64,000 nucleotides of DNA from Nesterenkonia alba DSM 19423 (GCF_000421745.1 NZ_ATXP01000012.1:1-64000); one strand, 5' to 3'; positions 1 through 7,449 are shown, counted from the first letter of the stretch. Numbers and translations are program-made. Notes: a model not told the origin generated them from the letters alone.

Positions 1-190
1 CAGCCTAACCCCCTCCAGGGCCCTCGATTACGCGGGGATTTTTAGGTGAGGCACGAGGGGTCATTTCCCGGGGACTTGACTGTGAGGCACCACGGCGCTC
101 TCATCAGCTGCCTGAGATGAGATATGCTGGACGACGCCCTGAGCCTCGTACTGCACGTGCCTGGCTGAGGGTTTACAACTGAATATAGCG

Positions 191-211
191 AGGCAGCTCA
201 TAGGGCTGCCT
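191..211 (+). other. Hairpin just upstream of tRNA-Lys
   Basis: Seven-base arms AGGCAGC and GCTGCCT around a 7-nt loop end two bases before the first base of the tRNA. It may be a terminator of an upstream transcript or a processing structure in the precursor. Nothing else is recognisable in 1-190. Confidence 0.35.
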
Positions 212-213
212 CT

Positions 214-503
214 GGGCCTTTAGCTCAGTTGGTAGAGCATCGGACTTCAATAGGAGCGCCTCAGCGGAAACGTTGGGGATGACACCACTCAAAGTCGGGG
301 AACCCTTCCTAGATCATCTAGATGGCAATCCCGAGCCAAGCCAGGATGAGGTCCTGGAAGGTGTAGAGACTGGACGGGTGGCACCTACGGCGCAAGCTAC
401 GGTGAAGGGACAGTCCAGACCACGAACGTCCCGTCGGGGCGGCGGCGAAAGCCGAAGTGGGAGGTTAATCCGCTGGTCGGGGGTTCGAGTCCCCCAGGGC
501 CCA
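214..503 (+). tRNA. tRNA-Lys(UUU) split by a group I intron
   Basis: The exons 214-247 and 465-503 join to a standard 73-nt tRNA. The acceptor stem is 214-220 with 496-502, the D stem 223-226 with 235-238, the anticodon stem 240-244 with 469-473 (first pair a U/C mismatch), the T stem 479-483 with 491-495, the T loop is TTCGAGT, and the discriminator is A503. The spliced anticodon loop reads CUUUUAA, giving anticodon UUU. CCA is not encoded (CCT follows). The intron lies between anticodon positions 34 and 35. Copies of the 3' half near 3050 and 3960 lack the intron and show the uninterrupted loop, which supports the exon boundaries. No intact second copy is in the window, so this could be an essential gene. 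Confidence 0.9.
248..464 (+). ncRNA. Group I intron (IC3-like) in tRNA-Lys anticodon loop
   Basis: The 217-nt insert shows a full group I core. P1 is exon C245-U246-U247 with guide G254-A255-G256, ending in the expected U-G wobble. P2 is 259-266/271-278 with a GAAA loop. P3 is 282-286/360-364. P4 is 295-300/329-334, flanked by the AA joining bases. The P5 hairpin is 309-321, P6 341-346/352-357, P7 368-372/411-415 (the guanosine-binding helix), P8 382-385/401-404, and P9 443-454 with a GAAA loop. The terminal omega-G is G464. The blocks GGTGTAGAGACTGGACGG and GGTGAAGGGACAGTCCAG closely match the Azoarcus tRNA-Ile intron as I remember it. It has no open reading frame and should self-splice without a maturase or homing enzyme. 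Confidence 0.9.
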
Positions 504-721
504 CCTTGTTTTCAGTGCGCCTGCACTTCTGGGTTCCGTGCCGCGGGAGTTTCGAAGGGTCGTTCTGCTGTTCTGCATGCTTTGACCCCTCATATGTCCC
601 GTTGTCGTACCCGATTCGTGCTCCTCTCGGGATTTTTCAGGTGCTAGCCCGTTGCGCTGCGTGGTACTGCACACAGATTCTCCCGAGGCCATCGGCTTAC
701 TTCAGGTGTTCGGTTGAGACC

Positions 722-1138
722 TCACTCCGACCTGCGGGGCACGGGCCTTGGCCAGAGGGACCAGGCTGACCAGACTGCGAACGGGATCGCCAGCAGGCTG
801 GTGAGCAGCCCGGGCATGAAGGTCTGGGTGATCAGGGAGAAGGTCAGGTGGCTGAGCGCATTGAGCCCCAGCACCGCGGTGGCCACCATAAGGGCTGTCC
901 GGCTCCAGCGGGGCCGACGCCGTATCGCATAGCTCCCTACGGCAGCAGCGGTGAGCGTCACCACCAGCACCCCTGGGATAAAAGTGCTGTAGCTCCCGGT
1001 CAGCAGTCCGGGAAACCCGGGATGAGCCCGGCTCCAGGCCGGCAGATCCAGCACCAGCTCCTCCAGGTTGTGCAGCACCAGCAAGCCCAGGAAGAGGACC
1101 CATAGGCGGGTGAGCGAATGATGTGAATCACGGATCAT
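722..1138 (-). CDS. HXXEE domain membrane protein
   Basis: A 138-residue protein with four or five hydrophobic segments. Near the N terminus, inside the first membrane stretch, it has H-N-L-E-E, the signature that names the HXXEE family, whose function is unknown. The start at 1138 is preferred over 1225 because the hydrophobic core follows directly and a weak ACAGG site precedes it. The stop of the upstream gene remnant overlaps this ATG (ATGA), so the two were probably co-translated. It lies in the islet downstream of the split tRNA. Confidence 0.6.
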   Translation of the reverse strand: MIRDSHHSLTRLWVLFLGLLVLHNLEELVLDLPAWSRAHPGFPGLLTGSYSTFIPGVLVVTLTAAAVGSYAIRRRPRWSRTALMVATAVLGLNALSHLTFSLITQTFMPGLLTSLLAIPFAVWSAWSLWPRPVPRRSE

Positions 1139-1335
1139 CGTCGTGCCTGTTTCAGGGGTGGATAGGCGGCCCCGGATGGGGTCTCCCTGACATCCCACCC
1201 CGGACACGGTGAAGCGGTGTTCCACTGCTGGGGCTCGAGCTCTTCCAGATCCTCCACCAATCGCAGCCGCTCGGTCCGGACCATCTGCCAGACCTGCTCA
1301 GGGGAGAGCCTCATAGCCTGGCTGCGCTTCACCAT
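1135..1335 (-). pseudogene. Truncated MDMPI/DinB-type N-terminal domain
   Basis: The first ~50 residues (MRLSPEQVWQMVRTERLRLV, then E-D-L-E-E-L and a SPCPGWDVRE block) look like the start of the mycothiol-dependent maleylpyruvate isomerase / DinB family. Those proteins normally run past 180 residues. Here the similarity stops after WDVRE and a short unrelated tail follows, so the metal-binding helix bundle cannot form. It is probably a deletion remnant joined to the HXXEE gene downstream. Confidence 0.5.
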
Positions 1336-1400
1336 GACCTTAGAGTAGGCCCACGGGGTGGCATTCGACAGAGCTTTTCTACCCGGTGCGCTGGGCCACC

Positions 1401-1560
1401 TCAGATCAGCTTCAGCTCGCGGAGCTTGGCCTCGACGTCGGCATTGCCGGGCTCCACCTGATGGGAGGAATCGGGGTAGAGCACCACGGGGATATTGGTC
1501 CGCCCGGAGATATCGCGGGCGACGTCGGCAATGAGTTCTGGGAAGTCCTCTGGGATATGG
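1401..1560 (-). pseudogene. C-terminal remnant of an unidentified protein
   Basis: On the minus strand about 50 residues (EDFPELIADVARDISGRT, then NIPVVLYPDSSHQVEPG and a VEAKLRELKLI end) have the composition and clean stop of a real protein tail. There is no matching upstream part: near 1555 the reading passes into the antisense of another gene tail. The family was not recognised. The boundary at 1560 is approximate. Confidence 0.35.
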
Positions 1561-1772
1561 ACGTCTGGGAGGAGATCAGCCCCTATGAGGGGGATGTGAT
1601 CCTCATGCACGGCACCCATGATACTCGCGTCCCGCTGGAGTATTCCATTCGGGCCAATGAGGCGTACGAGAACTCCGAACTGTTCGTCATCGGTGGGGCA
1701 GGTCACGGCTTCGGCGGTGCCAACGCGCGATCCACGCTCAAGACCATCCACTACTTCGTCGACAGCGAGTAG
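1556..1772 (+). pseudogene. C-terminal remnant of an alpha/beta hydrolase
   Basis: About 70 residues (PYEGDVILMHGTHDTRVPLE, then an NSELFVIGGAGHGFGG block) look like the last third of a dienelactone-hydrolase/esterase-type alpha/beta hydrolase: the strand before the catalytic Asp (HGTHD) and the His loop (GAGHGF). The nucleophile elbow and everything before it are missing. The frame runs upstream without stops into the opposite-strand remnant, so the fragment arose at a recombination junction. Confidence 0.5.
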
Positions 1773-1824
1773 AACACCCTGGCATCCTCTTGTGATTTAG
1801 GGTGGGATGAAAGATGATTGAGGT

Positions 1825-2214
1825 ATGACAACTACCGCATCTCCGAGCATGCCGTACTACCTGGACTCTGTGCGGCTCAGTGAAGCTGAGCTGATAGCCC
1901 ACCTGTCTAAGCAGCTTGGTGCGAAGCTGGTGGCCTATATCGGAGGCGTGCGGGAGACGCGGGCAGTCCGGCAATGGGCTGAAGGATCCCGTCGGCCCTC
2001 CTCCGACGCAGTAGTGCGTCTCCGCTTGGCTTTCCAAGCGGCCGGAATGATTGCAGATGCAGGTAATGCTCCCAGCGTGGTTCAGGCGTGGTTCCAAGGG
2101 ATGAATCCCCAGCTGGAAGATCGTTCACCCGCGCGTGTAATCCGTGAAGGGGATCCCCACGCCGTTGGGCCGGAGGTTCTGGCCGCTGCCCGCGCTTTCG
2201 CGCGCATCGGATGA
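1825..2214 (+). CDS. Xre/MbcA/ParS-type antitoxin of RES system
   Basis: A 129-residue protein with the layout of the antitoxin that partners RES toxins: a degenerate helix-turn-helix in the first half (VRQWAEGSRRPSS as recognition region) and a short C-terminal Xre/MbcA/ParS toxin-binding part. It overlaps the next gene by 4 nt (ATGA), as normal for the pair. It should neutralise the toxin and repress the operon by binding its own promoter. Confidence 0.75.
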   Translation: MTTTASPSMPYYLDSVRLSEAELIAHLSKQLGAKLVAYIGGVRETRAVRQWAEGSRRPSSDAVVRLRLAFQAAGMIADAGNAPSVVQAWFQGMNPQLEDRSPARVIREGDPHAVGPEVLAAARAFARIG

Positions 2215-2918
2215 AACTCCGTGCGCTAAAGCGCCAGCAAATCTGGCGCGTGGGCTACGTTCCGGAACCGTGGTCGTGGCCCGACTGGCGATGGGCTGGC
2301 ACTTCGGGGCGGTTCTCCGGCCGCTGGGATGCGCTGGATGCCGGTCTCTACAGGACTCTATATGTCGGTGATTCTCTGTTGGCATGCCTGGTTGAAGTGC
2401 TCGCACCGTTCCGCCCTGATCCCACCTTGAATCACGAGCTAGATGCCATCGTTGATAACGATGAAGAGTCGCAGATGGGTGCACAGCCCGGAGTGCTGGA
2501 TCTTGATGCGTGGTTGGCGCCCAGGCAGGCATCCACGGCACAGCTCACCGGAACATTCTGCGATGTCACCGATGCTGAGACCATCGCCTCTCTGTTTTCC
2601 CGCTTCAAGCCACGCGCTGCGACTTATGGACTACCTGACTTTGATGCTGCTGCGCTGAAGACCGCAGAGCCGCGATTATTGACCCAGGAGGTGTCCCAAT
2701 ATCTGTGGGAAGCCAAGACTGAGAGCGGCACCGATCTATGTGATGGCATCGAGTTCCGGTCGCGCCATGGGGACAACTTCACCCTCTGGGCCATCTATGA
2801 GCGTCCTGGCGATCCAGAAATCACTCCACATGTCACCGATCTCCAGACTGTGGGACTGAACAGAGAGACTCCAGAGCTCCAATCAGCAACTCACCTGCTG
2901 GGGATAACCCTGCACTGA
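2211..2918 (+). CDS. RES-domain toxin (probable NAD-degrading)
   Basis: A 235-residue protein with the RES signature: Arg13 in IWRVG, Arg38 in GRFSGRW, Tyr51 and Ser55 in LYVGDS, and Glu62 in the following helix. The C-terminal half ends in a GIEFRSRHGDNFTLWAIYE block typical of the fold. Characterised members such as MbcT degrade NAD+ when freed from their antitoxin; that activity is inferred here. It is translationally coupled to the antitoxin gene and complete. The whole pair lies between the split tRNA-Lys and the first partial tRNA copy. Confidence 0.8.
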   Translation: MKLRALKRQQIWRVGYVPEPWSWPDWRWAGTSGRFSGRWDALDAGLYRTLYVGDSLLACLVEVLAPFRPDPTLNHELDAIVDNDEESQMGAQPGVLDLDAWLAPRQASTAQLTGTFCDVTDAETIASLFSRFKPRAATYGLPDFDAAALKTAEPRLLTQEVSQYLWEAKTESGTDLCDGIEFRSRHGDNFTLWAIYERPGDPEITPHVTDLQTVGLNRETPELQSATHLLGITLH

Positions 2919-2934
2919 TTTTGATGGCCATTTT

Positions 2935-3091
2935 GCTCCACACCCACCGACTCCGGCCGACGTCTACCGACATGCCAAATCGCAAAACCGCAGGTCAGGG
3001 GACATCGACCGACGTCCACCGACACCGACAGACTCGAATCAGTGGAACTTTTAATCCGCTGGTCGCGGGTTCGATCCCCGCAGGGCCCACC
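2935..3091 (+). repeat. Partial tRNA-Lys copy with flank (att-like, copy 1)
   Basis: Bases 3048-3091 repeat the anticodon loop to 3' end of tRNA-Lys (CTTTTAATCCGC, variable loop, T arm GCGGG-TTCGATC-CCCGC, AGGGCCCACC). The T-stem bases differ from the split gene but still pair. There is no D arm or 5' acceptor strand, so this is not a tRNA gene. The preceding ~110 bases contain short GACC/CACCGAC repeats that resemble integrase arm sites and recur before copy 2. A 12-base unit GCAGGGCCCACC is tandemly doubled at the right end. It is best read as the distal attachment site of an element integrated at tRNA-Lys. Confidence 0.7.
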
Positions 3092-3169
3092 GCAGGGCCC
3101 ACCGTTTCAGGTCACCCGCTGTCCTCACGGCCGTAGACATGCCTAGACAAACAGCACTAACCTGGTGCT

Positions 3170-3421
3170 ATGAAGACGATCTCAGTAGGCGATTTGCGTC
3201 AGAATCCTACTCGGATGCTCGATGACGTCGAGTCTGGTGAAGTGTATGTGCTGACCAGGCACAATCGTGAGGTTGCTCGAATCGTCCCATCGGAATCCTC
3301 CGCCCGTGTGATCCCACCGAAACGGACCGGACGCCCCCGAGTCCGCTTCCTGCCGCGAGTCGAACTTCCGGACGAAATGACCATGGATGAGCTTCTGGAA
3401 GAGCTGAAAGGCGAGTGGTGA
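3170..3421 (+). CDS. Phd/YefM-family antitoxin
   Basis: An 83-residue protein beginning MKTISVGDLRQNP, the DNA-binding dimerisation start of Phd/YefM antitoxins, with the usual VLTRHNREVARIVP strand pair and a C-terminal acidic helix (MTMDELLEELKGEW) that would wrap the toxin. TAACCT ends 6 nt before the ATG with no ribosome-binding site, so the message is probably leaderless. It overlaps the toxin gene. As in other families of this type it should repress its own promoter in the 3130-3169 region. Confidence 0.85.
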   Translation: MKTISVGDLRQNPTRMLDDVESGEVYVLTRHNREVARIVPSESSARVIPPKRTGRPRVRFLPRVELPDEMTMDELLEELKGEW

Positions 3422-3834
3422 CGTCCTACTACCTGGACACCTCAGTCGCTCTCCGGATTCTCCTCGGAGATTCTCCAGCGGCTGCTCTCTGGTTTGAAGA
3501 TGCTGTGGAATCCCCTGCTGACTCGGTTATCTCCTCACGAGTCCTGCGCACGGAGATGACCCGGGCCTTGCGCCGCCTGCGACAACCCATTGATCGCAGG
3601 TCTCAGATTCTCGACTTCGTCGGGCTGGTGCCACTGGACCATGCCATGCTTCAGGAGGCGGAAGCGATCGTTCCGCACATCAAGACTCTTGATGCCATTC
3701 ATCTTGCCTCTGCTCTGCGCAGCGGCGTTGAGGACCTTGTCATCGCGACGCATGACAGAAACATGAGATCCATAGCGGAGGAACTCGGTTTTGAAATCCT
3801 CGACCCCGTCACCGACGACGCCGTGCAGGATTAG
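3418..3834 (+). CDS. PIN-domain (VapC-type) ribonuclease toxin
   Basis: About 138 residues with the PIN fold: the first acidic residue in YYLDTS, Glu in LRTEMTRAL, Asp in KTLDAIHLASAL and Asp in ATHDRNM form the Mg2+ site of a VapC-like RNase. GTG at 3418 overlaps the antitoxin stop as GTGA; GTG at 3415 is also possible. Together with the upstream gene it forms a type II toxin-antitoxin pair, the only cargo between partial tRNA-Lys copies 1 and 2. Confidence 0.85.
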   Translation: MTSYYLDTSVALRILLGDSPAAALWFEDAVESPADSVISSRVLRTEMTRALRRLRQPIDRRSQILDFVGLVPLDHAMLQEAEAIVPHIKTLDAIHLASALRSGVEDLVIATHDRNMRSIAEELGFEILDPVTDDAVQD

Positions 3835-3895
3835 GTTTGTCAAGACAGAAAACACCAAGGGTGTTATCGATTTGGCTGTCCGGCACCCCATAAGG

Positions 3896-4000
3896 CGCTC
3901 CACATCCACAGCCTCCGGCCGACACCCACCGACGCCCACAGACTCTGCTCACTGGAACTATTAATCCGCTGGTCGGGGGGCGAGTCCCCCAGGGCTCACC
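3896..4000 (+). repeat. Partial tRNA-Lys copy with flank (att-like, copy 2)
   Basis: Bases 3958-4000 repeat the tRNA-Lys 3' half (CTATTAATCCGCTGGTCGG to GGGCTCACC). Changes in the anticodon (UUU to AUU) and a damaged T loop (GGGGGGCGAGT) show it is not a gene. The left flank matches the flank of copy 1 (CTCCGGCCGAC, the CACCGAC units, and GACTC then TGGAAC just before the repeat). It marks the outer end of a second, smaller islet carrying the Phd/PIN pair. Confidence 0.65.
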
Positions 4001-4041
4001 AGATCACTTGCTGGTCATTGACTAAGGCCTCTGGCTCACTC

Positions 4042-4548
4042 TCAATCGGGGAGGTTCTTTTCGAAGAGGGTGACGGGCCGCCAGCCCAGCTCGGGCGGGA
4101 ACTCGTGCGTGCCTACTTCGGTGTAACCTCGGGCTCGGTAATAGCTGCGCAGTGTTTCGTTGGATGCCACACAGTCGAGGCGTGCGAGTGTGTGTCCTCG
4201 TTCGGCGATCAGCGATTCGGCGGCGCTGAGCACCCGACGGCCCAGTTCTTGGCCGGTATAAGCACGAGCGACCATGAGGCCATGGATATAACCGGCCGGC
4301 GCTGTGTCCGAATCTCGCCAGATGTCCGGGTCGGCGTCGAGAATGCGCACTGCAGCCGCCACCTGGCCGCTGTCTCGTACTAGGTGCCACTCTTGGCGGG
4401 AAACCTGCTCCTCAAAATCCGCCGATGTGGTCTCGCCAGGAGACCACTGGATAATCCCCGCGCTTTCTTGCCAGTGGGCCAACTCTTCCCGCAATGCATG
4501 AAGGGCTCGGGCGTCCTCGAGGTGGGCATGTTGCAGCATCATGACCAT
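4042..4548 (-). CDS. GNAT-family N-acetyltransferase
   Basis: A 168-residue single-domain acetyltransferase. The acetyl-CoA loop is in YTGQELGRRVLSAAES (Q/R-x-x-G-x-G/A type), preceded by the IHGLMVAR strand. The C-terminal strands end WRPVTLFEKNL. The substrate is unknown. It overlaps the upstream RelE gene by 10 nt and is co-transcribed with it. A near copy of its last ~20 codons lies upstream of RelE, so a duplication affected this locus. The pairing suggests a possible toxin-associated role but could be chance. Confidence 0.75.
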   Translation of the reverse strand: MVMMLQHAHLEDARALHALREELAHWQESAGIIQWSPGETTSADFEEQVSRQEWHLVRDSGQVAAAVRILDADPDIWRDSDTAPAGYIHGLMVARAYTGQELGRRVLSAAESLIAERGHTLARLDCVASNETLRSYYRARGYTEVGTHEFPPELGWRPVTLFEKNLPD

Positions 4549-4841
4549 TCTGCCCTGTATTGAAGATTCGATTTCAAGCGCCGAGGAGGGCCAGTGGTAC
4601 GACGGTGCCCAAGATCTAGAGCCACGATGACCAGCTTTTCGTCCTGGATGTCACAGACGATGCGGTAGTCCCCCACTCGGTAGCGCCAATGACCGGCGAG
4701 ATTTCCCGTCAGAGCTTTACCCCTGGCGCGAGGATCATCCAAGGAGGCCACCGCACGCAGTGCGGAGCGTAGGCGGCGGGCTACCTGCGGGTCGAGCTTC
4801 CGGAGCTCCGTGGGCAGGTCTACTGTCATCCGGTCCTGCAT
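4539..4841 (-). CDS. RelE/ParE-family toxin without visible antitoxin
   Basis: 100 residues. LTGNLAGHWRYRVGDYRIVC and the following VIVALDLGHRR are the diagnostic RelE central and C-terminal strands with their basic residues. The usual first strand (V-x-W/F-x-x-A) is replaced by MQDRMTVDLPTEL, so the N terminus may be altered. No RelB/Phd-like gene lies upstream or downstream; upstream is only a 3' remnant of a GNAT gene whose stop overlaps this ATG (TGATG). It may be an orphan, a weakened toxin, or controlled by the coupled GNAT gene. Confidence 0.7.
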   Translation of the reverse strand: MQDRMTVDLPTELRKLDPQVARRLRSALRAVASLDDPRARGKALTGNLAGHWRYRVGDYRIVCDIQDEKLVIVALDLGHRRTTGPPRRLKSNLQYRAEWS

Positions 4842-4925
4842 CAGCCCTGTTCTGCTCCGTTGTCTCTGGTTCGCTCTGAGACAGTGAGGTTCTTCTCGAA
4901 GCGGGTGACGGGATGCCAGATATGG
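4841..4925 (-). pseudogene. 3' remnant of a second GNAT gene
   Basis: Read on the minus strand this gives IWHPVTRFEKNL and then TVSERTRDNGAEQG before a stop. The first part matches the end of the complete GNAT gene (WRPVTLFEKNL) at both DNA and protein level. The remnant stop codon overlaps the RelE start, so ancestrally a GNAT gene sat directly upstream of RelE as well as downstream. Confidence 0.55.
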
Positions 4926-4943
4926 GGTGCATAAGCTGGGAGT

Positions 4944-5630
4944 ATGACCTCAGCGAGCTATACCGTTCTGGTGCCGGGCGTGCGGGTTACGGCTGAGGTC
5001 GAACGGAAAAAGTCCCGGTTTCTAGCCGTCTTGCAGCGCGCAGAGTCGACCCAGGTGGCGCAAAACCTGGTGGACGAGCTGCGCCGGGAGCACCACACCG
5101 CCCGGCGCCACTGCAGCGCCTGGGTCATCGGCCCTGATCGAAGAGTCCAACGAGCCAACGACGACGGCGAGCCCTCCGGAACAGCAGGAGCTCCCATGCT
5201 GGAGGCATTGACTAAAGCCGATATGCCCTCCGGTGAGCACAACCTGTCCGACGTCGCCGTCGTCGTCGTGCGATGGTTCGGCGGGACTCTGCTGGGGGCC
5301 GGGGGTCTGGTGAGCGCCTATTCCGACTCGGTGCTGGCCGCACTGGATGAAGCCGCAGCGCACCGCATGTTCCGTCAACGCCAACGGCTGATGCTATTCA
5401 CCCTGGAGGTGCCGTTCGCTGAAGCCGGACGGTGGGAGAACGAACTGCGGGCAGCCGGCGCCCAGGTGCCCGGGACTGACTACACCGCAGTACCCGGGGC
5501 TGCGCAGATGCGACTGGCGGTGGAAGATTCCGTGGAAGCCGTCGAGGCGCTCGCCAGTCGGGTGGCTGCACTGACTCGAGGCCGTCAGGAACTCACTGCT
5601 GTGGGCCACCAGTGGGTCGACCGGGAATGA
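4944..5630 (+). CDS. yigZ: YigZ/IMPACT family protein
   Basis: 228 residues, full length for the family. The N-terminal IMPACT domain carries EVERKKSRFLAVL, the AWVIG strand, NDDGEPSGTAG and the glycine-rich VVVVRWFGGTLLGAGGLVSAY motif. The C-terminal ferredoxin-like domain (DUF1949) follows from about residue 140. The family is linked to translation regulation in eukaryotes; its bacterial role is unclear. TAAGCT lies 6 nt before the ATG, suggesting a leaderless transcript. Confidence 0.88.
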   Translation: MTSASYTVLVPGVRVTAEVERKKSRFLAVLQRAESTQVAQNLVDELRREHHTARRHCSAWVIGPDRRVQRANDDGEPSGTAGAPMLEALTKADMPSGEHNLSDVAVVVVRWFGGTLLGAGGLVSAYSDSVLAALDEAAAHRMFRQRQRLMLFTLEVPFAEAGRWENELRAAGAQVPGTDYTAVPGAAQMRLAVEDSVEAVEALASRVAALTRGRQELTAVGHQWVDRE

Positions 5631-5656
5631 GGAAATGCGCCCGCGGAGTCATGCCC

Positions 5657-7369
5657 TCAGTCTTCCAGCTTCAGGCCGCGGTAGCGGTTCACCGCCGCAT
5701 GGAGCTCGTGCGGCCGAGGTCGGGTCAGGTGCCCGGGATGGCCCCGATGCCCGGAGAGAACATCCAAGCCTTCTGCGTCGATGCGGGCAATAAGCTCCGC
5801 CACCGCCTCTGCGATGCTCACCCGGCCCTCCACCCGCTCTGCCAGACGGTCCAGGGCCCGGGCGATCGCCTGGGTCTGATCGGGATCCACCAGCTGGGCG
5901 ACAGCGGCCAGATCAATGGTCTGGCGACCATAGTGAATCGTGGTGCGCCCGCGGGCTTTGGCCGGCTTGGTCTTCCCCGCCGGGTTCAATGAGTCGGGCT
6001 GAAGAACCCTGGGCGTGGTCGCAGAGAACACTGCCGACTGCGGAGCATCCGGCCCGCCGCCGGCAAGCTCGCGAGCCTTCTGGGTCACATCCAGCGCAGT
6101 ATAGGCATCCAAAGCGAGGACGGTATCAGCGACATCGAAGAACGCACCCGAACCTCCGGCCACCAGCACAGTGGAGACCCCGCGTTCGCTATACAGCGGG
6201 CGAACCCGGTCCACGAACGGAGTGATCGGCTCCCGATCAGCGGGAATGAGCTGCCGCATCCGCTCGTCCCGGATCATGAAGTTAGTCGCTGAGGTGTCCT
6301 CATCGATCAGCAGAGCCGAGGCGCCGGCGTCGAGCGCTTCCACCAGGTTGGCCGCCTGGGAGGTCGAACCGGAAGCGTTCGTGGTGGAAAACCGACGAGT
6401 ATCCGCCCCGGAGGGTAAACCGCTGATGAACGCAGAGATATCCACTCCCGTGACCGCCCGGGCATCCTCAGCACGAACCGAGACCGCATCGGCGCGAGTG
6501 ATGACCCACTCACGTCCATCCCCGGCCACATGGGCATACACGCCACGTTCGATCCCCCGCAGCAGCGTGGATTTCCCGTGATACCCACCACCGACGATCA
6601 CGGTAATACCCTCCGGCACTCCCATGCCGGTCACCGTGCCTCCGCTGGGCAGGGTGAACGAGACCCGCAGCGACTCCGGTGACGTAAACGGCACCGGCTC
6701 GTCTCCACCAGCCCCCGCGCTCATCGGCAGGTCAGAGTCACCGGATCTGCGGGGAAGAATTGCCCCATCACCGACGAATGCCACCAGGCCGGCCTCAGCC
6801 AGCTGTCCGCGCAGGTGCTCCTGATCCCGGTACAGCGTGACATGCTCTTCCAACGCTGAGGCATCCAGGTGACGGTGGAACAGGCTCTTCTCCGCCACCT
6901 GGGGCAGAACATCGGTCAGCAGCGCAGCGGCCTGCTTCCCACGGGCTTTCCGTCCCGAAGCGGGGAGCCCGACGACGATCCGCGCCTCCACGCGATCCTG
7001 ACTGATGAGTACTGTGGTCCGCTCGAGTACCTGCTGGCCCGGCCGGCCAATGCTCACACTGCCGGAGTTCCCCGTTCCCGAGGAGGACGGGGTCAGTGCT
7101 GCCGCCTGCTCGGCAAACCGTCGAGTGAGGAAATCCGCAGTGGCCACACGTCCCAGATGGTCATCGGTTAGTTCCGGGGGCAACCCGGCCTCTGCCCGGG
7201 GCACGCTGATCCGCATCAACGACGGCGGGGCGAACGGGTCCGTCTGGACATGATCGACGTGCAGAGTCATCACCCCGAGCCGGTACTGCCCCCGGATCTG
7301 CCGATACGAGGCGTAACCCCGCCCGTCGAGCCCACTCAGGGTGCGTTGTAACTGCGCACCGTAACGCAC
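5657..7369 (-). CDS. Predicted ABC-class ATPase (ABC_ATPase family)
   Basis: About 570 residues, soluble, no membrane segment. The order fits the predicted ATPase of the ABC class: an N-terminal YRQIRGQY domain, phosphate-binding GGGYHGKST around residue 265, a SALLIDEDTSATNF Walker B region around 355, then a VAGGSGAFFDVAD block and a helical C terminus. The GTG at 7369 is chosen because AAGGAG lies 10 nt upstream; GTG at 7378 is too close to it. The biological role of the family is not established. It stands alone after the downstream-transcribed hydrolase pair. Confidence 0.75.
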   Translation of the reverse strand: MRYGAQLQRTLSGLDGRGYASYRQIRGQYRLGVMTLHVDHVQTDPFAPPSLMRISVPRAEAGLPPELTDDHLGRVATADFLTRRFAEQAAALTPSSSGTGNSGSVSIGRPGQQVLERTTVLISQDRVEARIVVGLPASGRKARGKQAAALLTDVLPQVAEKSLFHRHLDASALEEHVTLYRDQEHLRGQLAEAGLVAFVGDGAILPRRSGDSDLPMSAGAGGDEPVPFTSPESLRVSFTLPSGGTVTGMGVPEGITVIVGGGYHGKSTLLRGIERGVYAHVAGDGREWVITRADAVSVRAEDARAVTGVDISAFISGLPSGADTRRFSTTNASGSTSQAANLVEALDAGASALLIDEDTSATNFMIRDERMRQLIPADREPITPFVDRVRPLYSERGVSTVLVAGGSGAFFDVADTVLALDAYTALDVTQKARELAGGGPDAPQSAVFSATTPRVLQPDSLNPAGKTKPAKARGRTTIHYGRQTIDLAAVAQLVDPDQTQAIARALDRLAERVEGRVSIAEAVAELIARIDAEGLDVLSGHRGHPGHLTRPRPHELHAAVNRYRGLKLED

Positions 7370-7449
7370 GCCGTTCACTCTCCTTCGCTATGCCCCGCTC
7401 TGAAGCGGCCGTGGTCTTCCCACGCGGTGTTCTGAGAGATAGTCCCTGC

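Noticed and set aside
1135-1772. Insertion sequence or transposase remnant
   Set aside because: The fragments resemble metabolic enzymes, not transposases, and no terminal inverted repeats were found.
3048-3091. Second tRNA-Lys gene
   Set aside because: Only the anticodon loop to 3' end is present; no D arm or 5' acceptor strand precedes it. The copy at 3958-4000 is likewise partial and mutated.
4841-4930. Antitoxin gene upstream of RelE
   Set aside because: The only reading that makes sense there is the end of a GNAT gene; no RelB, Phd or HTH pattern is visible.
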